From: Medicago truncatula
Taxonomy: Eukaryota > Streptophyta > Magnoliopsida > Fabales > Fabaceae
Direction of reading: 5' to 3'
NCBI RefSeq assembly: GCF_003473485.1
Contig: NC_053047.1
Location: 5,285,001-5,349,000 of the forward strand
DNA: 64,000 bases
Below are positions 1 through 12,900 of the stretch, one piece after another. The position numbers were made by a program, and so were the translations under genes. How positions within the stretch are numbered: the stretch's first letter is position 1; the number at the start of each line of letters is the position of its first letter. The notes beneath the pieces are model-generated. The model was not told the origin of the DNA. It was given only the letters and a program-made list of their open reading frames with translations, and made no database searches.

Positions 1-895
1 AGAGCAGAAAGAACATTTATAGCTGAAATACATGTTGGAATTAAATTTGAGAGGGTACGTTGAAAAAAATATTCATTGAAAGGACATTTTGGTTAGTAAA
101 ATTGGTTATGGTCATATTTCTGATACTAGTCTCATAGTATAATGCTTGTAAGATACACACCTGTTGAAGAAAATAAAATATTTATCAATTTCAATTGGCT
201 AATAAAATATTTTCATTTTTGAAAATTAACATCAATAAGATAACTTTTATACAAATTGTTTTTTCAAATTAACAACAAAGACTTCTTGCTCTTAAGAGGA
301 ACATGAGTAGTAAATTTTGTCACTATCATTCTCTTCTCAGGCAACTATTTAGGTTGGAATGGTGTTTTTAAGTATTTCTTTGTACCTTATGAGGAAAGTT
401 ATCCTCCCCAGTGGTGATATTATTGAATAAATGATAAGCAAATATTAATATACTCGTCATTGAAATTTTGAGCCGATCTTTAATTTTCCAGAATATGGAT
501 GGCAATGGGAGTGGTGGTTGTTTCCCCAGTGATAGTTATCCAAATTGGTTAAGCTATAATTCTGAAGGTTCTTCTGTGAAATTTGAAGTTCCTCAAGTGG
601 AAGGGGGTAACTTGAAGACAATGATGTGCATTTTCTATAATTCAACCCCAGATAATGTACATCAAGTGGCCTTAAAAACATGTTAGTGATAAATTACACA
701 AAGGCCACCATTCAACTCTATAAGAGTGAGGCATTAGACTTCTAACTTCTTCAAAGATGAAGAGGGGTAGAGGGTAGTATCATGTCTAGAACCTGGTAAC
801 AAAGTGGAGGTCGTTTTTGTTTTCGAGAATGATTTCATTTTGAAGAAGATGAGCCCACTGATGACTTCAATGAGAACAGAAAGAAGAAAAGCCTG
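1..895 (+). pseudogene. 3' end of a decayed TNL gene (C-JID exon remnant)
   Basis: An acceptor (ttttccag, ending 491) is followed by the start of the post-LRR C-JID exon shared by the other TNLs here (NMDGNGSGGC, SDSYPNWL, VKFEVPQVEG). After about 60 codons a one-base deletion relative to gene D (aatgtacatc versus aatgtaacatc, near 656) breaks the frame. Further changes follow, including a cag-to-tag change near 768. Bases 40-300 match the last intron of gene D around 42770-42960. The NBS and LRR exons would lie left of the window, so only the tail is visible. This is a non-functional fragment and a close relative of genes D and B. Confidence 0.8.
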
Positions 896-1609
896 AGTGG
901 AATGAATCTATGAAAGATGGTAAAAGTCATCGGTGGCTGAGCAAATCAATTGTTTTCCATTTTTGGCTGAAGTTTCTAGATTTTATCCATGGTGAATTTT
1001 TGTATTCACAAAGAGTGGTGAAAGATTCTAATCTGGGTTAATAGGTTTTTACCCCCTGTAATATAAGTCATTTCCAGTTATCTCCCCTGTAAAATTTTTA
1101 TTTTGATTTACCCCTTGTAAAATATTTTTGTTTTGATTTACCCCCCTAATATCAGCATTATAGTTATCTTGCTGAAGCTCATTTCCTTTGCTACAGCAAT
1201 CATAACTTTATTTTTGAGTGAAGTGCTCTCACTATAGTCCCAAAATGATCAGCTATTCTAACCATACTATGAGCTAATGCAAAATATAGTCCTGAATGAT
1301 AGGATATATGCTCCCAAGTAAAAACTCTGATTTGTGAATTTTTCCAAAAAGTCAATCTCAGACTCAATGATTATCTTGCTCAAGCTTATTTCATTTGCTT
1401 AAACATTATATATGGAGATAGTTTCTTAGTTAATTTATCAAATTGATTAATCAACTGTTTTTCTCCCAATGACAAATAAGCTCAATTTCTTGAAGTCATG
1501 GGAGTATTGACAATTTTGAACGGACACTAATTTTTCCTCGCCCTCGCTACTAAAAGAAAACATGTGTCTGGAAGTACACTTTCGGACAATATAAATTGTT
1601 GGGGATGTG
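896..1609. other. Decayed TNL 3' flank, no gene
   Basis: Bases 990-1030 and 1290-1400 match the region downstream of pseudogene B (23150-23390), so this is ancestral TNL 3' flank. A C/T-rich block at 1045-1150, with repeats of 'tacccc(ct)tgtaa', resembles a block at 6260-6440 and is probably a transposon remnant. No coding potential is seen. Confidence 0.5.
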
Positions 1610-2243
1610 GGCATTTAAACTCAGGTAGGAGAATGGAAAAAGTTTTTTCTATTTGAGCTGCATAGCAGTTGAAACAGGTAAAGACTAAATCTCCTTTCCA
1701 TTTTGTATAGTATTGGATTCAATGAGTTCATTCACCGTGGCTTTTGTCGCTAAGGTTAAAATTTGACTCCCAACCATAAAACCTGTTTGCTCCTTTTTTT
1801 AAGGAGGGGTATGTTTGAATTGGCGGATGGTAGTGTCTTTTCTAACGTTGGTACGGGAGTTTGGAGGTCTCATTTGTGATCATCATGGCGACTTTCTGCA
1901 TGGTTATTATTGTTGTAATGGCGACTCGTCTATTATTCACGCCAAGATTTTGACCCTCTTTCATGGGCTCCAATTATGTTGGGATTTTGGTTATAGGAAG
2001 GTTGCTTGTTTCTTAGATGCAGCTCATGTGATTGATTTTGTTAAAAGCGATATAACGTATATCATCCTTACAGTAGTCTCATTTTAATTTAAAATTAGTC
2101 TACTTTTTTATTAATTGCTGAGCAAAACATTATTAAGATTTAAAAGATCAAATTGAACAGAGGTTGGAAGTTGAAGTCGGCAAAAAGTTTATATCTTGGG
2201 ACGGTAAAACAAAATAAAAATAAATAAAAACGTGTATGAAAAT
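1610..2243 (+). mobile_element. LINE-type RNase H remnant, copy 1
   Basis: The frame at 1815-2087 reads EFGGLICDHHGDFLHGY, then LTLFHGLQLCWDFGY and FLDAAHVIDFV. This is the pattern of the plant RNase H-like domain (RVT_3 type) found at the end of many non-LTR polyproteins: a G-rich first strand, AK/AE-like helix, HGL..AWD and a D..VV motif. Only this piece is present, with no upstream reverse transcriptase. The block recurs at 46891-47370 with nearly the same sequence, so it was duplicated as part of a larger segment. It is a dead fragment and not a host gene. Confidence 0.6.
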
Positions 2244-2324
2244 GTCCTTGTGAGCTTAGCTCAGTTAGTAGGGACATTGTAGAATATATGCAGGGGCGGA
2301 GATTGAAACTCGAACATCCCATTA
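2244..2324 (+). repeat. tRNA-derived SINE-like repeat, copy 1
   Basis: A box-A-like stretch (tgagcttagctcagttagta, 2251-2270) is followed about 30 bases later by a degenerate box B (gagattgaaactc, about 2299-2312). The same arrangement occurs at 4664-4740, 6461-6555 and 47531-47607. This is the internal pol III promoter layout of a tRNA-related SINE. No complete cloverleaf is formed, so it is not a tRNA gene. Confidence 0.55.
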
Positions 2325-2975
2325 ATTCACCTTAAAAAAGTGAATTTCTAACTCAAGAGAATGAAGGGTGTTTAGGATATCTCTTTCGAGAACGGATTTA
2401 CAAATACAGATTGGGAAAACTCTACCCCATCTTCAACTCAAATTCCTGTCCTAGGAGAGCTCCATTCTCAAGACAATTCAGTCCTCTCTCTTTCTTACCA
2501 GGCGACAAAGCAGAATCCCCCAGATAACTAGTATTTTTGTATGAGCCGTACGAGATTATATTCTCATATACGGTTCTCAGGGTGTCCTTTGGTTTACCTA
2601 TCTCAATAAAGTCTATCGTTTGTTCGGATACCATCCAGCCATAGGTTCCCCTACGACTACCATGTTATGACTTCGCCCTAGTCGAAGACCCCACCGCGGT
2701 ATGGGCTCCACATCACATGGGTTGAATACAGAGCAACCAAATATCCGGACTTTGGAGTCTGACCACCATAAACTCAGATTTCATTGTTATCAATGTTGCT
2801 TCGTCGTCTGACTCCAATTCTGCTTAAAGGATGTTTCTTTTATTTAATATACAAAAAATGTTTAAGCAGCATGTATCGGTCTGTAGAACGTATTAAAAAG
2901 AGATGGTTGTGGTGCGAAGTACTTTTGTGCACCTCCATCACTTGGTTCGTTAGGCTCTTTGACCAAAAAAAGAAA
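2325..2975. other. Organelle-derived insert (group II intron end plus mitochondrial 18S rRNA end)
   Basis: This stretch is missing from the paralogous segment near 47.6 kb. Bases 2543-2576 form a 34-nt group II intron domain V (gagccgta...tacggttc stem). They are followed by intron 3' sequence and 'aaagtctat..tt.ttcg' (2608-2627), which resembles the start of chloroplast petB exon 2. Bases about 2630-2715 are the reverse complement of the 3' end of a small-subunit rRNA. The text 'ggttcccctacgactacc' followed by 'gtcgaagaccccaccg' fits plant mitochondrial rrn18 better than chloroplast 16S. This suggests a mitochondrial segment already carrying chloroplast DNA, or two joined fragments. Both parts are diverged and non-functional. 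Confidence 0.6.
2640..2715 (-). pseudogene. Mitochondrial 18S rRNA 3'-end fragment
   Basis: Read on the minus strand this contains the near-universal 3'-terminal small-subunit rRNA sequence around 'gtcataacatggtagtcgta' and 'ggggaacct'. Substitutions in otherwise invariant positions mark it as a relic. Only about 75 bases remain. Confidence 0.6.
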
Positions 2976-3944
2976 AACATGTATGAAGTATGAAACCACT
3001 TCAGATGCCGCTCTGCATTCTAGTGGTTCAACAAAAGTTCCAGTTTTTATTCTCAATATTTCCAGAACTAGATCAATCAGAAATTCCAGATGGATAGGTT
3101 TCATTTAATTTTGAACAGAAAACGTACTATGCAAAAACTAATCAAATATATATGAAAAACAAACATATTCATTCAAACCTGAGAAACATGTGCTGTAGCA
3201 TATACAAATCGAATTAACAAAAAGAGTTATATTACTCACAATCTTTCCCATCAACAAGAAATTCACAGAAAATAACTAATATAAAACTTTAAATAACTAA
3301 TGCCAATTACATAGAGACAAAAAACATATCTAACCATACTGTCTAGTAAGAAATATGTTTTAACACATAACCCTCGCTTTAAGTTCAACCCGTGAGGTAT
3401 GCAAGACATGATATACTACTACCAACTATCAAACAGATACGGAAATAACTAGATGGACTTTCTCACACATAATTCATGCTTAAATAATTAAGTTGGCTAT
3501 TGCATGTAATAAGAATGATTTTTCATTTGTACCAAAAAAGAAATGATTTTTTATATTGCACATATTCTAGTTGTTAGGCAATGTTTTTAGATGTGAAATT
3601 CAGGCTGGAAACCTAAGCAAAATATTATAATTATTTTAAAAAGAAATTTTTATAATATATATTCATGAGGATATCAGCAAAAAAAAAAATGATTTGTTAT
3701 ATTGGACATGATTGTTTTATATATACACTGAGGTATGCAAAGACATATGCTACCAAACAGATACGGCAATAATACACCAAACTCGTTGACTTCCATTTTC
3801 TTTATGTATGTAGGTGACATTTTTTAGCAGGGGAAGCATTTACAATACTCCATCCTTTATTCAAATTCAGGTTCAAAATCAGATTCCAATCTTCAAGTTT
3901 AAACATTCTGCTATTCATCAATCAATATACTCCAACGGTGGCAG
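2976..3944. other. AT-rich spacer upstream of gene A
   Basis: Bases 2985-3330 match 47633-48000, the end of the duplicated segment. The rest is simple AT-rich DNA with no open frame of interest. The last roughly 100 bases should contain the promoter and 5' UTR of gene A; I see no clear TATA box. Confidence 0.5.
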
Positions 3945-3953
3945 ATGGGAAAG
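3945..3953 (+). CDS. Gene A exon 1 (start codon, MGK)
   Basis: The nine-base exon ATGGGAAAG is followed by a strong donor, gttagt. Plant HMA-isoprenylated proteins (HIPPs) often begin with a short 'MG(E/K)KK' exon. Joining to the next exon gives MGKKNDEP, a typical HIPP start. Confidence 0.65.
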
Positions 3954-6900
3954 GTTAGTTTCGTTGACTTCAGCTTATTTACTGTAACTTTTTTTTCTTC
4001 AAGTTTTTCGCTGACGCTGATTTTAATATTAAAATTAGAAAAACGACGAACCTGCTGCTTCTTCTTCATCATCTTCTGCTTCTGTGGTTTTGCAACTGGA
4101 CATGCACTGTCATGGATGCACCAAGAAGATCCTAAGAACTGTTCACCGTTTCGATGGTACCATTACTATAACTTTTCTATATTTTGGAATTTTGGATATT
4201 AATTTTTTAAATTGAGAAGCGAAACTACCAAGACAGCCTTGTTTAACCCAAATTGGCATCAAACCCTTTTCAAGAGCTTTAAAATTGATCCATGTTCATG
4301 TTTGAGTTTAAATATGTGACTCTTGATTAAATTAAAAAGGCTACAATACACTTACTAATTAAAATCGTCCCATAGGTTTTAAAATGTTGCGAGTTTGACC
4401 TCCTAATAAAAAATGAAAAATTTAGTACTCAATATTTTAGCCCTTTTGCAATCAACGTCTACTTATCCATTTACTTGACTATGTGGCATGCCACGTCTGT
4501 AATAGCTAATTAATAAAGAAAAGGAAAAAAACCACATATGTATTGATTATTTAAAAAAATAAAAAAGAAAAGTAAAAGGGAAGGGGCAAGTGACTAAACC
4601 CTTCTTTCTCTCTACCAACACCAACCAGCATACAAAAACCTTCACCAAACCCAACAACAAATATCCCGTGAGCTTAGCTCGGTTAATAAGTACAATGCAT
4701 AATACATGCAATGTCTGGGGTTTGAATCCCGACACCACCAAAAACCCAGCAACAAGTTGAACAAACAGAACAAAACATCCACTTCATCTTCAAGCCACAA
4801 AATATCAACACTGTTATGGTATTAGCCTATTACCAATCAAAATAAACTTGAACGAGTATGTAGCTTTTGCAAACGCTTTTGTTTGATCCATCCAATATTA
4901 GCAATGCTATTTTGACCAATCCAAATAAGATACTAAAATTTTTGGATGGAAAACTAGTGCTAAGTAAAATTGGATCGTTAGTTTTTGCTTAAACAAACAA
5001 AAGATTAGTTCTTGAGAAGCATATCCAATTTCGCTTTTTCCTTTTCCAACGTTCTTAAGATTCTGGATTGAAGAGTTTGGGTCTGGATTGCAGAAGAAAA
5101 AAAAGGGTGATTTGGATATGGATTGAAGTTTGTGTTTGAATGAAAATTACCCATACTCATAAAATTGATTTTTGGAGTTTGATAGGGTTTGAATGAAAAT
5201 CCAGAAATTATTTTAGGATTTAATATGGTTTCTAAATTGATTTTAAGTTTTTGGTTTGATTTTGGGAAAAAAATTCTTCCGGGTTTGTTGAAGTTAATAG
5301 GTTAAGAAGATGAAAAAGAAGGATTGGCGGATGAAGTTGCTGGAAAAAAGTCTTCATACGTGCTCCTTCCCTTTTTCTTTTCTTTTTTATTTTTTTAATT
5401 CATCAATACACATGTGGCTTTTTTCTTATTTTTATAACGGTAATGCTCAATATAACGAAAGATAGATCGCGAATTTGTGCCGACCCTTCGACTTGCGTTA
5501 TTTAGTTATTAACTAGATTTTCCACCTGTGCGGGCAGCAGGTCATATGTAGATGTAGAATACAAAAGAAAATCTCAATGTATAATCGGAGTTTTTTCATT
5601 CCTACAAATTACAAAATATATTTTTATTTTATTTTTGAAAACTACGGAATATTTTTCTAAACACTATATTTTTTTTTTGGTACAATTTTTAAACACTATA
5701 TTGAAAGTACTATCAATGCAAAGACCATCTTCATCTATTAGCAGAATTTTCAGACGATCCCTTAAAATAACTCTTGATATTGCTACACGTTGAAACTTAA
5801 ATGGAATTCTTGTATAAGATATTGTCAATGATAGTCACTTTTTCTTCAAGTACATATCCGCCCTTTTTTTTATTATCAACCTAGTTCCGTTCCATTAATA
5901 TTCTTTAACAATTCATAGTTAATTTGTTATATATTAACATATTTTTTTGATTATCAACCTAATTCTTTAATATTCGTTAACAACTCATAGTTAATTTGTT
6001 ATTAACATATTAAGCTACTACAGTTACCATGCATTATGTTTATAAGAAGTTAATCAAATATAATGAAATGTAAGGCGTAATATTAGTGTATCATGCTAGT
6101 AGGAGGATGACATTATTACTCCTTTTAAATAAATTATATATCCCCTATCCACCTTAAAACCCATATATTAGCACACCGTTTATAAATGATATTCAATTGA
6201 AGTTGGGTGTAAATAAAGCAACCATTAGTGACATACTTACATAAAGAACAAATTATAAATGAGTAAATAGACAATTTCCCTCTGAAATTGTAAGTTTCGT
6301 CAATTACCACCGTGAAATTAACAAAACTTCAATCACCCTCTGAAATTGCATAACGTTAATCAATTTACCCCCTCCGTCAAATTTTTCTGTTAGTGACATT
6401 TGACTGTTTACGGTTATGATCAAATACTCCCCTGAAATTTTGCACTTATGTGCAAAATGTCCTCCCTACTCGTGAGTTTAACTCAATTGGTAGGATAATG
6501 TATAATATATGCAAGGTTCGGGTTTTGAACTTTGGATACCACAACAAAAAAAAAAGGTATTTTTTCCCTATGAGTTGGAGTTAATATAAAACAAAAATTT
6601 AATACTTGGGAACTCAATTGAACGTTGACCCTGATTTAATTGGTTTCGTTGTCAATACAGGTGTGCAGGAAGTTACACATATATCCTATAACAAACTAAA
6701 AATTGTTGGAAACGTGGACCCTGAAATAGTGCGAGATAAATTGCAGCGTAAAATTAACAAGGTGGTTTACCTCGTGAAGGAAAATAAACTTCATGAAGTG
6801 TTTTTGAGTTTTAGAGGGAAGGACACTCGTGTATCCTTCACTTCACATCTCTATGCTGCACTTCAAAATGCTGGAATTACTGTTTTTAGAGACGATGATT

Positions 6901-9900
6901 CGCTTCAAAGAGGTGATCAAATTTCAACATCACTACTACGAACAATTGAACTAACTCAAATTTCTGTGATTGTTTTCTCGAGCAATTATTCCGATTCAAA
7001 ATGGTGTCTGGATGAATTGGTGAGAATAATGAAATGTCGCAGAACTACAGGACAAGTTGTTCTACCGATATTCTACGATGTTGATCCCTCAGAAATACGT
7101 CATCAAACAGGAGAGTTTGGAAAAGCATTTCAAAATCTTTTGAACAGAATCAGAATTTCAAATGAGATAGACGATTCGATGAATTTAGTGCCTCTTTGGA
7201 TAGAGGCGCTTCGTGAAGTGGCTGGTCTTGCAGGGTTTGTAGTCCTAAATTCCAGGTAGTTTTTTTTTAATATTTTTTTTTATCATAAAAGCACTGCATT
7301 GATATTCTTCATTCTTCCTTGTATTTTAAAGCTTTTGGTTTTTTAATGTTACTTTTTTATGTTTTCTAGGGAAATTTTAAATATTGAGTTAAAGAGAATT
7401 AAAATTTCATTTCATATTTTCAAAAAATTATATTTTTATCTGTCATCCAAAATAAAAAGTGATTTTATATCTACCACTAATTGAATAAGAGATTATTTCT
7501 TTTTTTTTTTTTTACAGAAGTTGAAAAATAGATTCCATTTACATTACTTATTTTTTTTTAAAAAACAATATTCTTTGAAAGGTTTAAAACAGAACTTATT
7601 ATTAAATTTTGAAAATAAAGTTTTCCCCAAATTATAATTTTGAAAGGTTTAATGTTAGTTTTTGACACGTACATATATGTACATAGATTCCTACCTATAA
7701 GTATGCATATGCATACAAAGAGACAAGAACGTATGTGTGTGCGTATACTCAACTTTTCTTTGATTCATTTTTTATAGGAATGAAAGCGAGGCTATCAAGG
7801 ATATCGTCGAAAAAGTTACGCGCTTGCTTAACAAGACAGACTTGTTTGTTGTTGATAATCCAGCGGGGGTTGAATCCCGATTGCAAGATATGATTCAACT
7901 GCTTGATATCCAACAATCAAATGATATTCTACTATTAGGGATGTGGGGTATGGGAGGAATTGGTAAGACTACCATTGTGAAAGCCATTTATAATAAACTT
8001 GGCCACAACTTTGAAGGTAGGAGTTTCCTTGCAAATATTAGGGAAGTTTGGGAGCAACCGGATGGACAGTTGCATTTACAAGAACGACTTCTTTTCGATA
8101 TCTGCAAAGAAACAACAACAAAGATACAAAACATTGAGTCGGGAAAAGTTATATTAAAGGATAGACTCTGTCATAAGAAAATACTTCTTGTACTAGATGA
8201 TGTGAATTCATTGGACCAACTGAAAGCTTTATGTGGTGAGCGTAATTGGTTTGGTTCAGGGAGTAAAATAGTCATCACAACTAGAGATATGAATATACTT
8301 AGAGGGAATAGAGTTGACCAGGTATATGTGATGAAAGAAATGGATGCAAATGAATCACTTGAGCTATTTAGTTGGCATGCGTTCAAGCAAGCAAGTCCAA
8401 GAGATGGTTTTGTTGGAATTTCTGAAAATGTAGTCGAGTATTGTGGTGGATTGCCGCTAGCTTTGGAAGTTCTAGGCTCATATTTGTTTGATAGAGGGGC
8501 AGTAGAATGGAACTGTGCATTAGAAAAACTTAAAAGAATTCCTAACAATCAAGTACAAAAGAAGTTAAAAATAAGCTATGATGGTTTAAATGACGAGACT
8601 GAGAAAGAAATATTTCTTGACATAGCTTGTTTCTTTATTGGGATGGACCGAAATGATGTCATACAAATATTAAATGGCTGTGGACTTTTTGCAGAAATTG
8701 GAATAAGTGTTCTTGTTGAGCGAAGCCTTGTAATTGTTGACAGCAAGAACAAACTTGGAATGCACGATTTGCTGCGAGATATGGGAAGAGAAATCGTTCG
8801 TGAGAAATCACCAAAGGAGCTTGGGGAGCGTAGCAGGTTGTGCTTTAAGGAGGATGTGCTTGATGTATTATCAGAACAAACCGTAAGAATCTCATATAGT
8901 TATTATGAATTTAGATATTAGTCATTCACTTGACCTGTGGATTATCCTAAGAACTTTAAATATTAGTTTGGTTATGAATTTTGTTGTGCTTCTAAGCTTC
9001 TAGTAACAAATTATTTTTGTCATTTGTTTTCTATCTGCGTTGTATATTTACATTTGCATGTTTTACTTTGTGGTCCATTATTTATCAAAGGGAACACAAG
9101 CTGTTGAGGGACTGGCTTTGAAGTTGCTAAAAGGTGATGCAAATCGTTTTAGAACTAAAGCATTTGAAAAGATGAATAAACTAAGATTGCTTCAACTTTC
9201 TGGCGTACAACTTGATGGAGATTTTGACTATCTTTCTAGAAAACTAAGATGGCTATGTTGGAATGGATTTCCTTTAAGATGCATACCTAAAAACTTTGAT
9301 CAAGGAAATTTAGTTTCCATGGAGTTTGAAAACAGCAGTGTCAAACTTCTGTGGAAAGAGAACAAGGTATTAATTTTGAGTTTTTTTTTTTTTTGCATTT
9401 GATGAGTTTTTTTTCACTTTTCATATTCAATGATGAAATTTAAATTAAGCCTCTTAAGTTGTAATATTTTCTTAGTATGTTATTATACGGTACTTCTAAT
9501 TTAGGAATTAATATGACATAAGCAATTGTATTATTTCAAAATAGAAAACAATGCTTAAAAAGGAGTGATAAGATATGCCGAAAAATTGAACTTAATAATA
9601 ATTGCAAAGATTCTAATAATAAAAAATGGAATCTTTTTTGTCAGTAAAAGTTTTATACGTAATTGTTGTGAATCCGGCTCAACTAATGAACCTTCACACC
9701 AATGAGAATAAGTCAATGATGTGTGGAGCAAGTGATAGAGATAATCTATGAGTGCAAATGGCCTCCAAGCTAACAACAACAAAACAGCCTAAGCCTAAAG
9801 TATAGCAAAAACCACACTAAGAGCTAACAAGCATACAAGATAAACGATAAAGGAAAACGAACAAACACCGAGCAAGATTGTTGACCCAGTTCAGCCAATG

Positions 9901-12900
9901 TGGCCTAATCTAGGGGAGAGAGCAGCTCTCCAATCCAATATGTGAATGTGTTACAAAAGAGTTACAAGAATCTAGCTTATCAAGCTTTACACAAGACAAA
10001 ACCCTAGATCTACCCTTTGGCAATTTCCCAACCTCACACTATGAACCCATAATCCCAAGGTGATTACAATGTTGTTTTCCCAACCTAAGATTCACTCTCA
10101 TCAAAGGAACACACCCCAAAGGATCCCATCTTTGATATCCAAGTTTTCTCTCTTAAGTTCTCTCAAGGTTAACCTTCAAATGAGCACAAGAACACTTTAT
10201 ATACTAGTCCAGCCCTGAAGAAATCGTGCCACGATTTCCCTAGATCGTGTCACGATATGCAACGGTCCCCAAGTTGACCAGTCCTTATCAGAGATACTTA
10301 ACCAGCAAGTTTCTGAATCGTGTCACGATTTCCCAAGATCGTGTCACGATTTTGCTTTCAGAAGACTTGGCTCACTACCTCCCTGATCGTGTCACGATGA
10401 CCAAATCGTGACACGATTTCTCTGTTCTCCCAAACCACAAATTTGAAGCCAATTCCAACATTTCTCCACCTTGACTTCTAATTTGGTGGTGATGTCAATT
10501 TACCCATCAACCACCATGCTGCTCTCTCCAAAAGGGAATTACTCTTCGACAAACTTGATCAAGTCCAAGCAATGCTTGAATCTTGATCGAGGCAATGACT
10601 TGGTGAACACATCCGCCGGATTCTCCTCCGATGCCACTTTTTCAACCACGATCTCTTTTGCTTCAATCATGTCTCTAACAAAGTGCAGGCGAATGTCAAT
10701 GTGCTTTGTCCTTTCATGATACACTTGATGATTTGCCAAGTGAATGGCACTTTGACTATCACAATGTATCTTCACACATTCTTGAGTAATTCCTAACTCA
10801 CCAATCATCCCTTTCAACCATATGGCCTCCTTCACACCTTCAACAAGTGCGATGTACTCCGCTTGAGTTGTAGATAATGCCACCACGGATTGTTGATTTG
10901 CCTTCCAACTAATCGCCGTGCCATAGAGAGTAAACACAAAACCCGACAAGGATTTCCTAGTGTCCACGTTGCCCGCATAATCCGCATCAACATACCCCTC
11001 CAAAGCGTCTTCATCTTGAGCTGCCCTTGTGTACTTCAAACCGCCCTTCAACGACCCATTCAAATACCTCAAAACCCACTTCAAAGCTTGCCAATGCACA
11101 ATTCCCGGATTTGCCATAAACCGACTCACAATGCTAACCGCATAAGCCAAGTCCGGCCTACTACAAACCATTCCATACATGATGCTTCCAACCCCACTTG
11201 CATAGGGAGTACCTTCCATCAATTGCTTCTCATCCTCGGATTGAGGACATTGTTGTATGGACAACTTTGTGTGGTGACCCAAGGGAGTGCTTACGGTTTT
11301 AGAGTTTGACATTCTAAACCGCTCCACCACCTTCTTCAAATAACCAAGTTGAGATAAGAAAAGTTCGCCCTTGTCACGATTCCTCTTGATATCTATCCCA
11401 AGAACTCTCTTTGCCGGACCAAGATCCTTCATCTCAAATTCACCATTTAACCTTTCCTTGAGCTTCATAATCTCATCCTTGCTAGAGCTTGCCATCAAGA
11501 TATCATCCACATATAGAAGAAGATAGAGAATGACTTTCTCATTCTTCTTCAACATGTACACACAAGAATCATATCCGCTTCTCACAAAACCGGTCTTCAA
11601 AAGAAACTCGTCAAACCGACGATACCATTGCCTAGGGCTTTGCTTCAACCCATACAAAGATTTCTTCAAAAGACACACCTTAGACTTGTCCTCTACAAAA
11701 CCTTCCGGTTGCTCCATGTAGATTGTCTCTTCAAGGTCACCATGTAAGAAAGCGGTCTTCACATCCATTTGTTCCAACTCAAGATTGAATTGATTCACAA
11801 TAGCCATAAGTATCCTTATGGAACAATGCTTCACCACCGGTGAAAAGATCTCGTTGTAGTCGATCCCCTCCACTTGAGTGAAACCCTTTGCCACAAGTCT
11901 TGCTTTATACCTTGGACCTTCAACACCCGGAATGCCATCCTTTTTCTTGAAGATCCACTTGCATCCAACTACCCTTTGGTGATTAGGTAGCTTCACAAGT
12001 TTCCAAGTTTGGTTCCTTTCCAATGAATCCATTTCTTCATTCACCGCCTTCAACCAATACTTGCTCTCTTTGCTCTCAAATGCCTCCTTGAAGTTTCTAG
12101 GCTCCGAGTCTTGCACATCTTCCGCCGCATTTAGAGCAAAACACACCAAGTCCGCATAACCGAATCTCTTAGGAGCCGTAATGGTCCTTCTTTCTCTATC
12201 TCTTGCCAATAGATACTCAGGATCCACTACCGGTTGAGTTCCACTTGTATCCGATGTTGAAGCTTCATCTTCTACATCTTCTTCTTCATTTGGAAGCTCC
12301 ACCTCAAACTGAGTTCTCTCCACTATAGTTTCCGGTACTTGAGTCTCTAAGTCTTTACACTTCATCCCCATCCGGGTCTCATCAAAGGTAACATCCCTAC
12401 TTATCAAGACTCTTGATCTTCCACTAGATTCCAATTTCCACAACTTGTATCCCTTCACACCTTCCGGATAACCAATGAAGACACATTTCAAAGCTCTAGG
12501 CTCAAGCTTGTCTTGCTTGATATGCGCATATGCCAAAGCTCCGAAAACCTTCAAAGAGGAGTAATCTGCCGGTTTCCCACTCCATACCTCCATAGGTGTC
12601 TTGAAGTCTATTCCCGTTGATGGACATCTATTGATCAAATAAGCAGCCGTTGTCACGGCTTCACCCCAGAAACTCTTAGGTAACCCAGCTCCTAGAATCA
12701 TACATCTCACACGCTCCAAAAGTGTCCTATTCATGCGTTCCGCAAGACCATTTTGTTGTGGTGTTCTTGGTACGGTTCTATGCCTCTTGATTCCTTTAAA
12801 CCTGCAAAACTCATTAAACTGCTCTGAAACAAACTCCAGGCCATTGTCAGTTCTTAAACCTTTTAGTTTAGTTCCCATTTGATTTTCTATGAGAGTGTGC

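Larger units (their letters stand above)
4157..6660 (+). other. Gene A intron 2, repeat-bearing
   Basis: This 2.5-kb intron separates the two halves of the HMA domain. It contains two SINE-like repeats (4664-4740, 6461-6555) and a C/T-rich transposon-like block at 6260-6440. The acceptor is 'ttgtcaatacag' (ending 6660). No other coding sequence is seen. Confidence 0.6.

Noticed and set aside
1815..2087. RNase H-like frame as a host gene
   Set aside because: A short piece without start context, duplicated as part of a remnant segment; it matches the tail of a non-LTR polyprotein.
2251..2320. tRNA genes at the four box A/box B repeats
   Set aside because: No acceptor stem or anticodon arm can be formed; they are SINE-like remnants.
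4039..4156. HMA exon as a separate, truncated HIPP gene
   Set aside because: The missing half of the domain is present in phase at the start of the TIR exon, and that exon lacks its own start codon. A fusion explains both.
3945..4202. Continuous plus-strand frame from the gene A ATG read without splicing
   Set aside because: The unspliced frame gives a hydrophobic, meaningless peptide. The same ATG spliced at 3953/4039 gives a recognisable HMA start.
6606..6660. Coding start at 6606 for the TIR exon
   Set aside because: The codon there is TTG, and the sequence before 6661 is intron-like with a good acceptor at 6660.
8171..8548. Antisense open frames opposite the NBS exons (also 19562, 27405, 39750)
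   Set aside because: They recur on the reverse of every NB-ARC exon and have no independent similarity; shadows of the real gene.
10223..10417. CRISPR-like array for the repeated 13-mers
   Set aside because: Irregular spacing, palindromic units, and location inside an LTR of a plant retrotransposon.
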